Part shown: positions 22,880 through 30,447 of the stretch, in pieces
Layout: every line of letters starts with the position of its first letter
How positions within the stretch are numbered: the first letter of the stretch is position 1
From: an uncultured Candidatus Melainabacteria bacterium
GTDB taxonomy: Bacteria > Cyanobacteriota > Vampirovibrionia > Gastranaerophilales > Gastranaerophilaceae
Direction: 5' to 3'
Assembly: GCA_934757245.1 (NCBI GenBank)
Contig: CAKVLH010000007.1
Coordinates: 18,354-82,353 of the forward strand
DNA: 64,000 nt
Notes under the pieces: generated by a model
Database searches by the model: none
The model's input: only the letters and a program-made list of their open reading frames with translations
What the model was told of the DNA's origin: nothing
Translations under genes and position numbers: made by a program

Positions 22880-25045
22880 ATGAACGTTTTAGACAAAATC
22901 ATGAAACCAAAATCAATTGCAGTCGTTGGTGCTTCTACTAAAGAACATACAATTGGTTCAGACATCATGAAAAGATTACAAGAATACAAATTTAACGGTA
23001 ACATTTATCCGGTAAACCCAAAAGGCGGAGTTATCGAAGGATTACAAGCATATACTTCCGTTTTGGAAATCCCTGGTGAAGTTGATTTAGCAATTATCGT
23101 TGTAAATGCTAAATTCGTACTTTCAACAATTGACCAATGCCACGAAAAAGGTATTAAAGGTCTTTGTATCATTACAGCAGGCTTCAAAGAAACCGGTAAA
23201 GAAGGTGCAGAAGCTGAAAAACAATTATTGGCTAAAGTTAGAGAATACGGCATGAGATGCGTTGGTCCTAACTGTTTAGGCGTTGTAAACACTCACCCAG
23301 AAATCAGAATGGACGGATGTTTCGCTGAATCATTACCTGAACGTGGTAACATCGGTTTCGTTTCTCAATCAGGTGCTTTAGGTGGCGGTATTTTGAACAT
23401 CCTTAAAGACCTTAACCTTGGTTTTGCTCAATTCATTTCAATTGGTAACCAAGCAGATGTTAACGCTGAAACAGCTCTTGAATATTGGGAAGATGAAAAA
23501 GACGTAGAACAAATTCTACTTTACATGGAATCAATCCAAAACCCTGCTAACTTCAGAAAATTAGCTTCAAGAATTTCTAAAAAGAAACCTATCCTTGCTC
23601 TTAAAGCAGGTCGTTCAGCTGCAGGTGCTAGCGCAGCTTCTTCTCACACAGGTTCTTTGGCTGGTGCTGATAAAGCTGCAAACGCATTGTTGAACCAATC
23701 AGGTGTTATCAGAGAATACTCTCTACAAGATTTGTTCGCAACAGCTAAAGTTTTCGCTAACTGCCCTATTCCAAAGGGTGATAGAGTTGCTATTATTACA
23801 AACTCAGGCGGTCCTGGTATCATGGCTACAGATGCAATTTGCGAACACGGTATGCAAATCGCTAAGATTTCTGACACTACAAAAGAAAAATTGAGAAGCT
23901 TCTTACCTTCTGCAGCATCAGTTAAAAACCCTATCGATATGATTGCTTCTGCTCCAATCGAACACTACAAGCAAACATTAGAAACAGTTATTGCTGATGA
24001 AAACGTTGATATGATTATTACAATTTATCTTCCATTCTTAGGCTTGAAAGATATTGATGTTGCTAAGGCTCTTATGGAAATTAAGGCTGAACACCCTGAA
24101 AAACCTGTTATCGGTGTATTCATGACTAAGTCTGAATTCTTCTCAACATTATCAGATATGGAAGTTAACATGCCATTCTTTATGTACGCAGAAGAAGCTG
24201 CTGATGGTTTGAACAGATTGAACCAACAAAGAAAATGGATGGAAAGACCGGAAGGCAAAATTCCAACATTTGATGTTGACTACAAACGCGCTCAAGAAAT
24301 CATCGCTAAATCAGTTAACGAAGGCAGAGCACAACTTACAACTCGTGAATCTATCGACGTATTGGATGCTTACGGTATCAGAGTATGTAAATCAGGTTTT
24401 GCAAAATCTGAAGACGAAGCTGTTTCAATCGCTGATTCAATCGGATATCCTGTTGTAATGAAAATGACTTCTAAAACAACTTCTCACAAAACTGATGTTG
24501 GCGGTGTAAGAGTTAACATTCAATCTGCTGAACAATTGAGAGCTGAATACCAAGACTTAATCGCTAAGTTGACAGAAAAAGGACTTCTTGAAGGTCTTGA
24601 AGGTGTTATCATCCAAGAAATGGTTAAAGGTAACAGAGAAATGGTTTGTGGTATCGCAACAGACCCTCAATACGGCCCAATGATGATGTTCGGTTTAGGC
24701 GGTGTATTCATCGAAGTTATGAAAGACGTAACATTCAGAATTGCTCCTCTAACAGATGTTGATGCTAAAGAAATGATTAAATCAGTTAAAGCATACAAAT
24801 TGTTAGAAGGTGCTAGAGGTACTAAACCTGCTCAAATGGAACAAATCGAAGAAACATTGTTGAGATTATCTCAATTAGTTCACGATTTCAAATTCATCGA
24901 CGAATTAGACATCAACCCATTGTTGATTTCTGAAAAAACAGGTGAAGGTATTGCAGTTGACGGACGTATTAAAGTTAGAATGGAAGAAGCTCAACAAGCT
25001 TTGAACTATTCTTGCAAAGATGGCGTTTGCGCTTGCAGTCTATAA
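22880..25045 (+). CDS. Acetyl-CoA synthetase (ADP-forming), fused alpha and beta subunits
   Basis: 721 residues. CoA-binding domain (about 1-130; MKPKSIAVVGASTKEHTIGS), ligase domains (about 145-460) with the phospho-His site AASSHTGSLAGADKA, and ATP-grasp domain (about 480-705; GYPVVMKMTSKTTSHKTDVG, EMVKGNREMVCG). It converts acetyl-CoA, ADP and phosphate to acetate, CoA and ATP, the energy-conserving last step of fermentation. The tail ends in a Cys cluster (CKDGVCACSL) not needed by the family. AAAGGAAGAG ribosome binding site; codon use like adhE suggests high expression. A strong terminator follows. Confidence 0.93.
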   Translation: MNVLDKIMKPKSIAVVGASTKEHTIGSDIMKRLQEYKFNGNIYPVNPKGGVIEGLQAYTSVLEIPGEVDLAIIVVNAKFVLSTIDQCHEKGIKGLCIITAGFKETGKEGAEAEKQLLAKVREYGMRCVGPNCLGVVNTHPEIRMDGCFAESLPERGNIGFVSQSGALGGGILNILKDLNLGFAQFISIGNQADVNAETALEYWEDEKDVEQILLYMESIQNPANFRKLASRISKKKPILALKAGRSAAGASAASSHTGSLAGADKAANALLNQSGVIREYSLQDLFATAKVFANCPIPKGDRVAIITNSGGPGIMATDAICEHGMQIAKISDTTKEKLRSFLPSAASVKNPIDMIASAPIEHYKQTLETVIADENVDMIITIYLPFLGLKDIDVAKALMEIKAEHPEKPVIGVFMTKSEFFSTLSDMEVNMPFFMYAEEAADGLNRLNQQRKWMERPEGKIPTFDVDYKRAQEIIAKSVNEGRAQLTTRESIDVLDAYGIRVCKSGFAKSEDEAVSIADSIGYPVVMKMTSKTTSHKTDVGGVRVNIQSAEQLRAEYQDLIAKLTEKGLLEGLEGVIIQEMVKGNREMVCGIATDPQYGPMMMFGLGGVFIEVMKDVTFRIAPLTDVDAKEMIKSVKAYKLLEGARGTKPAQMEQIEETLLRLSQLVHDFKFIDELDINPLLISEKTGEGIAVDGRIKVRMEEAQQALNYSCKDGVCACSL

Positions 25046-25080
25046 TAATTAAGTTGGGTTTATAAAACCTAATTGATAAT

Positions 25081-25125
25081 AAAAATTGCGGAGAAAACTT
25101 TAGTTTTCTCCGCAATTTTTATTAT
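25081..25125 (+). terminator. Terminator after ADP-forming acetyl-CoA synthetase
   Basis: AAAAATTGCGGAGAAAACT and its exact reverse complement, ending in TTTTTATT. Confidence 0.9.
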
Positions 25126-25225
25126 CATTAAATAAACTAAATAAATTTCATCTATATAGTTGATGTCTTGTGCTAGAAAATTCGGTACGATAGTGTGGGA
25201 AAGTGGTAAGGAAAGGAATTGGGGT

Positions 25226-25368
25226 ATAAGTCAATAAGTGAATAGGTGAATGAGTGAATAAGTTCTTTAAAGAATTGTCAAAATAAAATTCGTTCATTTA
25301 ACGCAGTATAGAAAAAGAAAAATTTAATACGAACTTATTCACCTATTCACTTAATCACTCGTTCATTT
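25226..25368. repeat. Octamer-arm hairpin, GTGAATAR type (copy B1)
   Basis: Left arm is tandem 8-mers GTCAATAA-GTGAATAG-GTGAATGA-GTGAATAA-GTTC (about 25227-25266); right arm about 25332-25368 carries the complementary words. The centre has CGTTCATTTAACG. Lies just before the double-SpoA gene. Confidence 0.8.
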
Positions 25369-25384
25369 TTCAAACAGGATATGT

Positions 25385-26488
25385 ATGATAAACTCAGTAT
25401 TTTTCGATGAATTATATAGACAATTTGCTTGGTTTGATTCAGTTTTCACGCCGGTAGTTGAAGACTGTAGTAGCGAATTCTTTTTTGATGGTTTTGATTA
25501 CAAACTTGCATCAATCAGCACAAACATGAATGTACTTTCCCAAAACGACACGTTTTTTGTAACGAAGGTTAAAATAAATTCTAAAAACGATGTTTATATA
25601 AGAATTTCGCAAGATGCAATTAACGTTATTTTAGATAAAGTTCTTGGCAAAAATAACCGCAGATTTGATTTAACAGAAGTTACAGAACTTGAAGCAAGGA
25701 TTATTACAGCGTTCAATGACTTTTTATATGAGTCGCTTGCGCCGAATTTCACGATTGAACCGCACAGAAGATACACTGAAATTTTACATCTTACTTATTT
25801 CGTGAAAAGCGAAGTTTCTGATTCGGCTGCAAAATTTATTATTTCTGTACCTAAAGATATTCTTTCACCTCAAGAAATTGAAAAATCAGAACCAAAATTT
25901 GAAGATAAAGATTTTGCAAATAGTTTAGTTGACGTGAAATTAATATTGGGAAGTACAACTTTTCCAGTTGCAGATATAAAAAGGCTTGATGTTGGTGATA
26001 TTGTTGTGTTTGAAAATAGCAATTCGTCTGAGATGACACTTGTGTGCAACAATATTGTTCAAAAATTTCAAGTTAAACCAAATATAAACATTGTAGAACC
26101 ATACGATAATAGCGGAGGAGGCGGTATGGAAGAGGATACAAATACTAATTTGTGGGATAGTATACAAGTTGATATGGCAGCCGAGTTTGACAAAGTTAAA
26201 GTTACTCTTGGTGAACTTAAGAGTATTGAAGAAGGCTTAATTGTTGATTTGTGTTCTGTCTATGATAATAAAGTAACTCTAAAAGTTGGCGGAAAATCAG
26301 TTGCTTCAGGCGAATTGGTTATTATTAATGACCGTTTCGGTGTAAGAATTGAAAAGGTTAATGATTCGTCTTCTGCTTCGTCTGATGATGACGAACAGGA
26401 TGCCGAAATTGAAGCAGAAGAACAAATTCAAGGTGGCGAAGATTTTGATTATAGCGACTTTGAGGTTGAAGACGGGCAGGAAGGTTGA
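25385..26488 (+). CDS. FliM/FliN (SctQ-like) protein with two SpoA domains
   Basis: 367 residues. The N-terminal 170 residues resemble the middle part of FliM/SctQ; SpoA domain 1 at about 178-235 (LVDVKLILGSTTFPVADIKR, LDVGDIVVFE) and SpoA domain 2 at about 262-328 (WDSIQVDMAAEFDKVKVTLG, LCSVYDNKVTLKVGGKSVAS). The tail is very acidic (SDDDEQDAEIEAEEQ). Two SpoA domains in one chain is the SctQ arrangement of non-flagellar type III secretion sorting platforms, though FliN/FliY variants exist. It heads the export-gate gene cluster. Confidence 0.8.
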   Translation: MINSVFFDELYRQFAWFDSVFTPVVEDCSSEFFFDGFDYKLASISTNMNVLSQNDTFFVTKVKINSKNDVYIRISQDAINVILDKVLGKNNRRFDLTEVTELEARIITAFNDFLYESLAPNFTIEPHRRYTEILHLTYFVKSEVSDSAAKFIISVPKDILSPQEIEKSEPKFEDKDFANSLVDVKLILGSTTFPVADIKRLDVGDIVVFENSNSSEMTLVCNNIVQKFQVKPNINIVEPYDNSGGGGMEEDTNTNLWDSIQVDMAAEFDKVKVTLGELKSIEEGLIVDLCSVYDNKVTLKVGGKSVASGELVIINDRFGVRIEKVNDSSSASSDDDEQDAEIEAEEQIQGGEDFDYSDFEVEDGQEG

Positions 26489-26529
26489 CTTTCGGTAAAT
26501 GGGAAGTAAATATTAGGTATTAATACAAG

Positions 26530-26670
26530 AAAGGGAATAAGGTAATAGGGTAATAAGGGAATAAGAGATTTTAGAAATGTCTTTAATTAAATGCGTTAAA
26601 TTAACGTAATATATGAATAGAAAATTTAAAACCACTTATTCCCTCATTACCTTATTCCCCTATTCCCCTC
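26530..26670. repeat. Octamer-arm hairpin, GGGAATAA type (copy A1)
   Basis: Left arm GGGAATAA-GGTAATAG-GGTAATAA-GGGAATAA (26534-26565), right arm 26635-26669 with CTTATTCCC/ATTACC words; about 30 of 36 positions complementary. Internal palindrome GCGTTAAATTAACGT. The ribosome binding site of fliO follows the right arm. Confidence 0.85.
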
Positions 26671-26685
26671 AAAAGGACATACGAA

Positions 26686-27282
26686 ATGGGATATTTAGCA
26701 AATTTTATGGTATACACGCTTGCAATGGTCGGGGTAATCGTTGTTGCTCTTTTGATATTCAAGAGTGCGACTTCCGGCGGAATTACAGGCGGAAAATCTA
26801 AATACTTAAAAATAATTGACACATTAAATCTTGCGCCAAGAAAAACACTTTACATTGTATCAACAGGTAGAGAAAAATTCTTGATTGCAGGTGATGTTGA
26901 TAAAACGAGTCTGATTTCTAAATTGGAAACCGCGGAAGATTGTGGCGTAGATGTTAGCAAGGACTGTAAGAATGAAGGTCTTTCAGATTTGTTATTTACA
27001 AGCAAACACCTCACCCCAACCCTCTCCTCTAAGGAGAGGGAGTTCCCTGATTTAGCAAATCTTGTGCAAGTTCCCTCTCCTCGGGGGAGGGTTAGGGAGG
27101 GGGCTAACCCAGTAGGGGCAAATCCTAATTCAGCCCCAATGACATTCCAAGAAACAATGTCAAAACTTCCAAAACCAAGTTTCATGGATAAATCAGATAT
27201 TGGAATTAAATCAAGTATGCTGAACTCGAAAAATACAGGCGGAAAGTCTGTTTTGAGAAATTTGGCTGAAAGGATGAGATAA
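26686..27282 (+). CDS. fliO: FliO-like export gate assembly protein with in-frame repeat insertion
   Basis: 198 residues. One membrane helix (about 5-28, MVYTLAMVGVIVVALLIFKS) then the FliO/FliZ cytoplasmic domain (KYLKIIDTLNLAPRKTLYIV, GREKFLIAGDV). FliO assists FliP assembly in the membrane. Residues about 108-146 (HLTPTLSSKEREF ... GRVREGANPVG) are encoded by a CCCTCTCC/GGAGAGGG repeat pair inserted in frame, followed by an ordinary tail ending in LRNLAERMR. The insert lies in the usually variable C-terminal part. Confidence 0.8.
   Translation: MGYLANFMVYTLAMVGVIVVALLIFKSATSGGITGGKSKYLKIIDTLNLAPRKTLYIVSTGREKFLIAGDVDKTSLISKLETAEDCGVDVSKDCKNEGLSDLLFTSKHLTPTLSSKEREFPDLANLVQVPSPRGRVREGANPVGANPNSAPMTFQETMSKLPKPSFMDKSDIGIKSSMLNSKNTGGKSVLRNLAERMR
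27007..27117. repeat. Paired G/C-rich palindromic repeat inside fliO
   Basis: ACCTCACCCCAACCCTCTCC...GGAGAGGG on the left and CCCTCTCC...GGGGGAGGGTTAGGGAGG on the right form two inward hairpins, followed by CTAACCCAGTAG, which matches TAACCCCGTAG at the right end of the prmA element. Confidence 0.7.
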
Positions 27283-27285
27283 AAG

Positions 27286-27425
27286 AAAGGGAATAAGGTA
27301 ATAGGGTAATAAGGGAATAAGAGATTTTAGAAATATCTTTAATTAAATGCGTTAAATTAACGTAATATATGAATAGAAAATTTAAAACCACTTATTCCCT
27401 CATTACCTTATTACCCTATTCCCCT
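27286..27425. repeat. Octamer-arm hairpin, GGGAATAA type (copy A2)
   Basis: Nearly identical to copy A1, including the internal GCGTTAAATTAACGT. Lies between fliO and fliP. Confidence 0.85.
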
Positions 27426-27444
27426 CAAAGATAAGGAAATAAAA

Positions 27445-28083
27445 ATGGACTCAGTAATAAAAGATATGAACCCGGTTTTACAAATGCTTACGGTAATGTC
27501 GTTATTTTCACTTTTACCGTTTGTATTTTGTTGTATGACCTGTTTTTTAAGATTTACAATTGTATTTTCACTTTTAAAAACAGCAATGGGTGTTCAAGTA
27601 CCGCCTGCAATCGTTACGATTGGGTTGTGTATGATTTTGACATTTTACACAATGGGCGGAGTTTTTCAACAAATGTACGAGAGAGGTTCTATTCCTTACC
27701 AAAAAACAGGAAACTTAATTGCGACAATTGATGAAGGCTCGAAACCTTTAAAAGAATTTATGATGAAACAAACAAGAGAAAACGATTTGGCGTTTTTTGT
27801 AGAACTTAAACACAAAACACCGCCAAAATCTCCTGAAGATATTACGATTTGGGAAGTTGCACCGGCTTATATTTTGAGCGAATTAAAAACTGCGTTTGAA
27901 ATAGGCTTCATTGTATTTGTTCCGTTTATCGTACTAGACCTTGTTGTTGCGAACATACTTCTTGCACTAGGTATGTTCATGTTATCACCTACAATTATTT
28001 CTCTACCGTTCAAATTGCTTATCTTTATTGCAGTTGACGGCTGGGCGTTGATTGTACAAGGGTTGGTGCAAAGTTATAACTAA
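27445..28083 (+). CDS. fliP: FliP/SctR export gate protein
   Basis: 212 residues. Four membrane segments; family motifs in LRFTIVFSLLKTAMGVQVPP, the loop FFVELKHKTPP, and ILSELKTAFEIGFIVFVPFI, LDLVVANILLALGM. FliP pentamers form the core of the type III export gate with FliQ and FliR. GGAAATAAAA precedes the ATG. Family assignment is secure; flagellar versus secretion use is not decided by this gene alone. Confidence 0.95.
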   Translation: MDSVIKDMNPVLQMLTVMSLFSLLPFVFCCMTCFLRFTIVFSLLKTAMGVQVPPAIVTIGLCMILTFYTMGGVFQQMYERGSIPYQKTGNLIATIDEGSKPLKEFMMKQTRENDLAFFVELKHKTPPKSPEDITIWEVAPAYILSELKTAFEIGFIVFVPFIVLDLVVANILLALGMFMLSPTIISLPFKLLIFIAVDGWALIVQGLVQSYN

Positions 28084-28087
28084 ATCA

Positions 28088-28217
28088 AAAGTCAATAAGT
28101 GAATGAGTGAATAGGTGAATAAGTTCGTATAAAATATATTCAATGTTTAACTCAGTTCAATATTGGAAATAACTTAAAAGAACTTATTCACTCATTCACT
28201 TATTGACCTATTCACTT
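28088..28217. repeat. Octamer-arm hairpin, GTGAATAR type (copy B2)
   Basis: GTCAATAA-GTGAATGA-GTGAATAG-GTGAATAA-GTTC on the left; AACTTATTCACTCATTCACT on the right. Lies between fliP and fliQ. Confidence 0.8.
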
Positions 28218-28233
28218 AAAAGAGGTAATTAAA

Positions 28234-28722
28234 ATGGAAATGCTAACTGAATATCTTGCAAAAGGCTTTATGGTAATGCTTTCGATATCTATGCCTTGCG
28301 TACTGACTGCAGCCGCAATTGGTTTAGTTGTTGGTATTATTCAGGCGGTTACTCAGGTGCAAGAACAAACAATTGCCGCTGCTCCAAAAATCTTTGCTGT
28401 ATTTTTGGTTATCGTAATAGGCGGTATGGGATTTATTAAACTGCTTACAAACTTCTTTACAGAAGGCATGTCATTAGCGTTTAACTCCGTTCCGAAAAAC
28501 GATGCATTTGTACTTCCTGCGGATTATTATAAGTACACAACTCCTTTTGAAGGTGAGATGAAGGATTCTTTTAAAAACGCACCAACGGTTAAAGAAGTTA
28601 TGAAAAATCCGGGCAAAGTTCCTTATATAGATAAAGCGCAAAAGATTAAATATGACACTGCGCCAAAAGCACCTATGCCAAAGGGAAATTTTGTTGAGAT
28701 TAATAAGATGTTGGGAAGGTAG
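28234..28722 (+). CDS. fliQ: FliQ/SctS export gate protein with long C-terminal extension
   Basis: 162 residues; FliQ is normally about 90. Residues 1-88 are a standard FliQ with two membrane helices (VLTAAAIGLVVGIIQAVTQV, QEQTIAAAPKIFAVF). The remaining 74 residues (from FNSVPKNDAFVLPADYYKY to the end) are soluble, Lys/Pro-rich and unlike FliQ. The extension has no stop or repeat at its start, so it seems genuine. FliQ packs around the FliP-FliR complex; the tail might contact the export apparatus from the cytoplasm. Confidence 0.92.
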   Translation: MEMLTEYLAKGFMVMLSISMPCVLTAAAIGLVVGIIQAVTQVQEQTIAAAPKIFAVFLVIVIGGMGFIKLLTNFFTEGMSLAFNSVPKNDAFVLPADYYKYTTPFEGEMKDSFKNAPTVKEVMKNPGKVPYIDKAQKIKYDTAPKAPMPKGNFVEINKMLGR

Positions 28723-28727
28723 ATGGA

Positions 28728-28760
28728 GTTGAAAGTTGATAGTTGAAAGTGGAAAGTTGT
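28728..28760. repeat. Heptamer-arm repeat, single arm (copy C1)
   Basis: GTTGAAA-GTTGATA-GTTGAAA-GTGGAAA-GTTG; the opposite arm is not found, so it is probably a remnant. Confidence 0.6.
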
Positions 28761-28793
28761 TTAATTCGCTTCGCTCATAAATATTGTATAGTA

Positions 28794-28814
28794 GTAGGTC
28801 AGGCAATGCCTGAC
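28794..28814. repeat. CTAC-type short hairpin repeat
   Basis: GTAGGTCAGGC-AAT-GCCTGAC. Confidence 0.65.
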
Positions 28815-28830
28815 AAAAACAAAAGAGGAA

Positions 28831-28901
28831 CAACCCTCACCCGAATTTCTAAGTTTCGCACAGCTCAACTTGAAATTCTACCCTCTCCCTATGAGAGGGA
28901 A
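28831..28901. repeat. GGGAGGG palindromic repeat (reverse copy of the S10-operon type)
   Basis: CCCTCACCCGAATTTCTAAG ... CTTGAAATTCTACCCTCTCC, then GAGAGGG; reverse complement of the element seen at 53256 and 54371. Confidence 0.7.
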
Positions 28902-28969
28902 TAGTTAAAATTTGATAATTGAATACAAGAAACAATTTAAAACGAATTTATTCACTAAAAAGAGGGATA

Positions 28970-29013
28970 AACCCCTCACCCCTACCCCCTCTCCCACAAG
29001 GGGCGAGGGGAAC
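28970..29013. repeat. CCCCTCACCCC/GGGGCGAGGGG repeat
   Basis: ACCCCTCACCCCTACCCCCT followed by CTCCCACAAGGGGCGAGGGG; ends directly before the ribosome binding site of the next gene. Confidence 0.6.
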
Positions 29014-29032
29014 AGGATAAAAAGGAAACAAA

Positions 29033-29416
29033 TTGAAAAAATTACTTACATCATTAATATTTATATTAAGCGCAAGCTACGCTTGCGCCTACGAAACTTG
29101 CCTTATTACAGCAGACGGCAAGTTGACTGATATAAGTATCGAAAACAACGATATTATTGATGTATGTCCGATTTTTACAATAATGAACGAAAAAAACACC
29201 CTTCTTGTACGTCCGCTCAAAGAAGGCGAAACAAGGTTTTGCGTGCTAAAAAACAACAAAGATAAAATCATGTTTACTGTCAAGGTCGAAGCAGATAAAA
29301 CAACAATAGATGACGTCGACGGTTTTGACATTCTTGGAATTGACGAACCGCCGGAAGAGTATGAGTATGAGCTGGATGAACCGGTTTTGCGAATGGAAGG
29401 AAAAATAAGTGAATAG
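29033..29416 (+). CDS. Secreted protein with pilus/secretin N-terminal-like domain
   Basis: 127 residues from a TTG start with AAAGGA 6 bases upstream. Signal peptide MKKLLTSLIFILSASYACA (cleavage near residue 19). The mature part (LTDISIENNDIIDVCPIFTI, NTLLVRPLKEGETRFCVL) follows the pattern of the small N-terminal domain of CpaC/RhcC-type pilus and type III secretins (T2SS-T3SS_pil_N). Two Cys could bridge. Its place between fliQ and fliR suggests a periplasmic component of the same export machine. The tail is acidic. Confidence 0.65.
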   Translation: MKKLLTSLIFILSASYACAYETCLITADGKLTDISIENNDIIDVCPIFTIMNEKNTLLVRPLKEGETRFCVLKNNKDKIMFTVKVEADKTTIDDVDGFDILGIDEPPEEYEYELDEPVLRMEGKISE

Positions 29417-29427
29417 AGCGGAAATTA

Positions 29428-29578
29428 GTTGACAGTTGAAAGTGGAAAGTTGAAAGTTGTTTATATGGTGCAAAAAATTGCACCCTACAATTTTTAAATT
29501 AAATACGTTCAATATTGAACAGATTATATTTTAAATATTTTTTACAACAACTTTCCACTTTCAACTGTCAACTCAAAA
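29428..29578. repeat. Heptamer-arm hairpin (copy C2)
   Basis: Left arm GTTGACA-GTTGAAA-GTGGAAA-GTTGAAA-GTTG (about 29430-29460), right arm CAACTTTCCACTTTCAACTG (about 29548-29575). The loop holds a CTAC-type hairpin (29467-29488, GGTGCA...TGCACCCTAC) and CGTTCAATATTGAAC. Lies before fliR. Confidence 0.8.
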
Positions 29579-29603
29579 ACTTCCCCTATTCCCTTAAATA
29601 AAA

Positions 29604-30383
29604 ATGGATAACTTTATACAACAAATCTCAATTTTATTTCCACAATTTGACCACTGGTTTTCAGCGGGCATAATCGTTTTTGCGCGTTTGTTGGGATTTG
29701 TGCGTTTTGCTCCGATTTTTAACCGTAAAGAAATAGCAGGACTTGTTAAATTAGCGTTTGTGTTTATTCTTACTGTTATGATTACTCCTATTCTTAAACC
29801 AGCGACGCCACCGGCGGATATTTCACCGCTTTTACTTTTACTTTTGAACTTCGCAGTTGGTGCGATTATTGGTTATATCGCACAACTTTTGATTTTAGCG
29901 ATTGAAGCTGGTGGTGATATGATTAACACTCAAATGGGTTTATCATCAGCAATGGTAATGGATCCGACTACAAACAGCCAAACATCGATTTTGAGCCGTA
30001 TTATTACACTTATGGGAATCCTTATTTTTATTGAACTTGGTGGATTTTATTGGTTGATTAACGCTCTTATGCGTAGTTTTGAAATTTTCCCAATCTACGC
30101 TGTTGCAATTCCTCTTGAAAAAATTATCAATATGGACCACTTGATAACAACTACTTCAAATGTACTTTATATGGGCTTGCAAATAGCTTCTCCGGTGCTT
30201 TTAGCAACATTAGGGCAAGATATTATTCTTGGTGTAATTTCTAAAACCGCGCCACAGGTAAACGTTTTCCAATTAAGCTTCTTATTTAAACCTGTATTCG
30301 GCGCTGCAATTATGATTTGGATTTTGCCAATGCTTATCAATGTTATTTCAGAATTCTTCTTATCTTTTGCTACAATTTATTAA
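29604..30383 (+). CDS. fliR: FliR/SctT export gate protein
   Basis: 259 residues, about six membrane segments. Typical FliR motifs: ARLLGFVRFAPIFNRKEIAG, NFAVGAIIGYIAQLLILAIE, AGGDMINTQMGLSSAMVMDP. One FliR completes the FliP-FliQ-FliR gate through which unfolded substrates pass. No clear Shine-Dalgarno precedes the ATG. Last gene of the export cluster; prmA follows 64 bases later with its own ribosome binding site. Confidence 0.94.
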   Translation: MDNFIQQISILFPQFDHWFSAGIIVFARLLGFVRFAPIFNRKEIAGLVKLAFVFILTVMITPILKPATPPADISPLLLLLLNFAVGAIIGYIAQLLILAIEAGGDMINTQMGLSSAMVMDPTTNSQTSILSRIITLMGILIFIELGGFYWLINALMRSFEIFPIYAVAIPLEKIINMDHLITTTSNVLYMGLQIASPVLLATLGQDIILGVISKTAPQVNVFQLSFLFKPVFGAAIMIWILPMLINVISEFFLSFATIY

Positions 30384-30447
30384 TTCTAAAGCGTTTTTAT
30401 TTAGGCATGTTTTTGGTATTATTCAAGCACGTATAAAGGAATATAAA

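Noticed and set aside
25226..25368. CRISPR array from the repeated octamers
   Set aside because: Units are 8 bases, contiguous, without spacers, and no cas genes are present.
27002..27122. GCAAA as a target duplication for the fliO insertion
   Set aside because: GCAAA occurs on both sides, but the interval is 116 bases, not a multiple of three, so it does not restore an obvious frame. Left as coincidence.
28474..28833. Minus-strand frame of 119 codons over fliQ
   Set aside because: Shadow of fliQ and repeats; composition is not protein-like.
30340..30447. Upstream extension of PrmA
   Set aside because: It overlaps fliR and lacks a ribosome binding site; ATG 30448 gives the family N-terminus.
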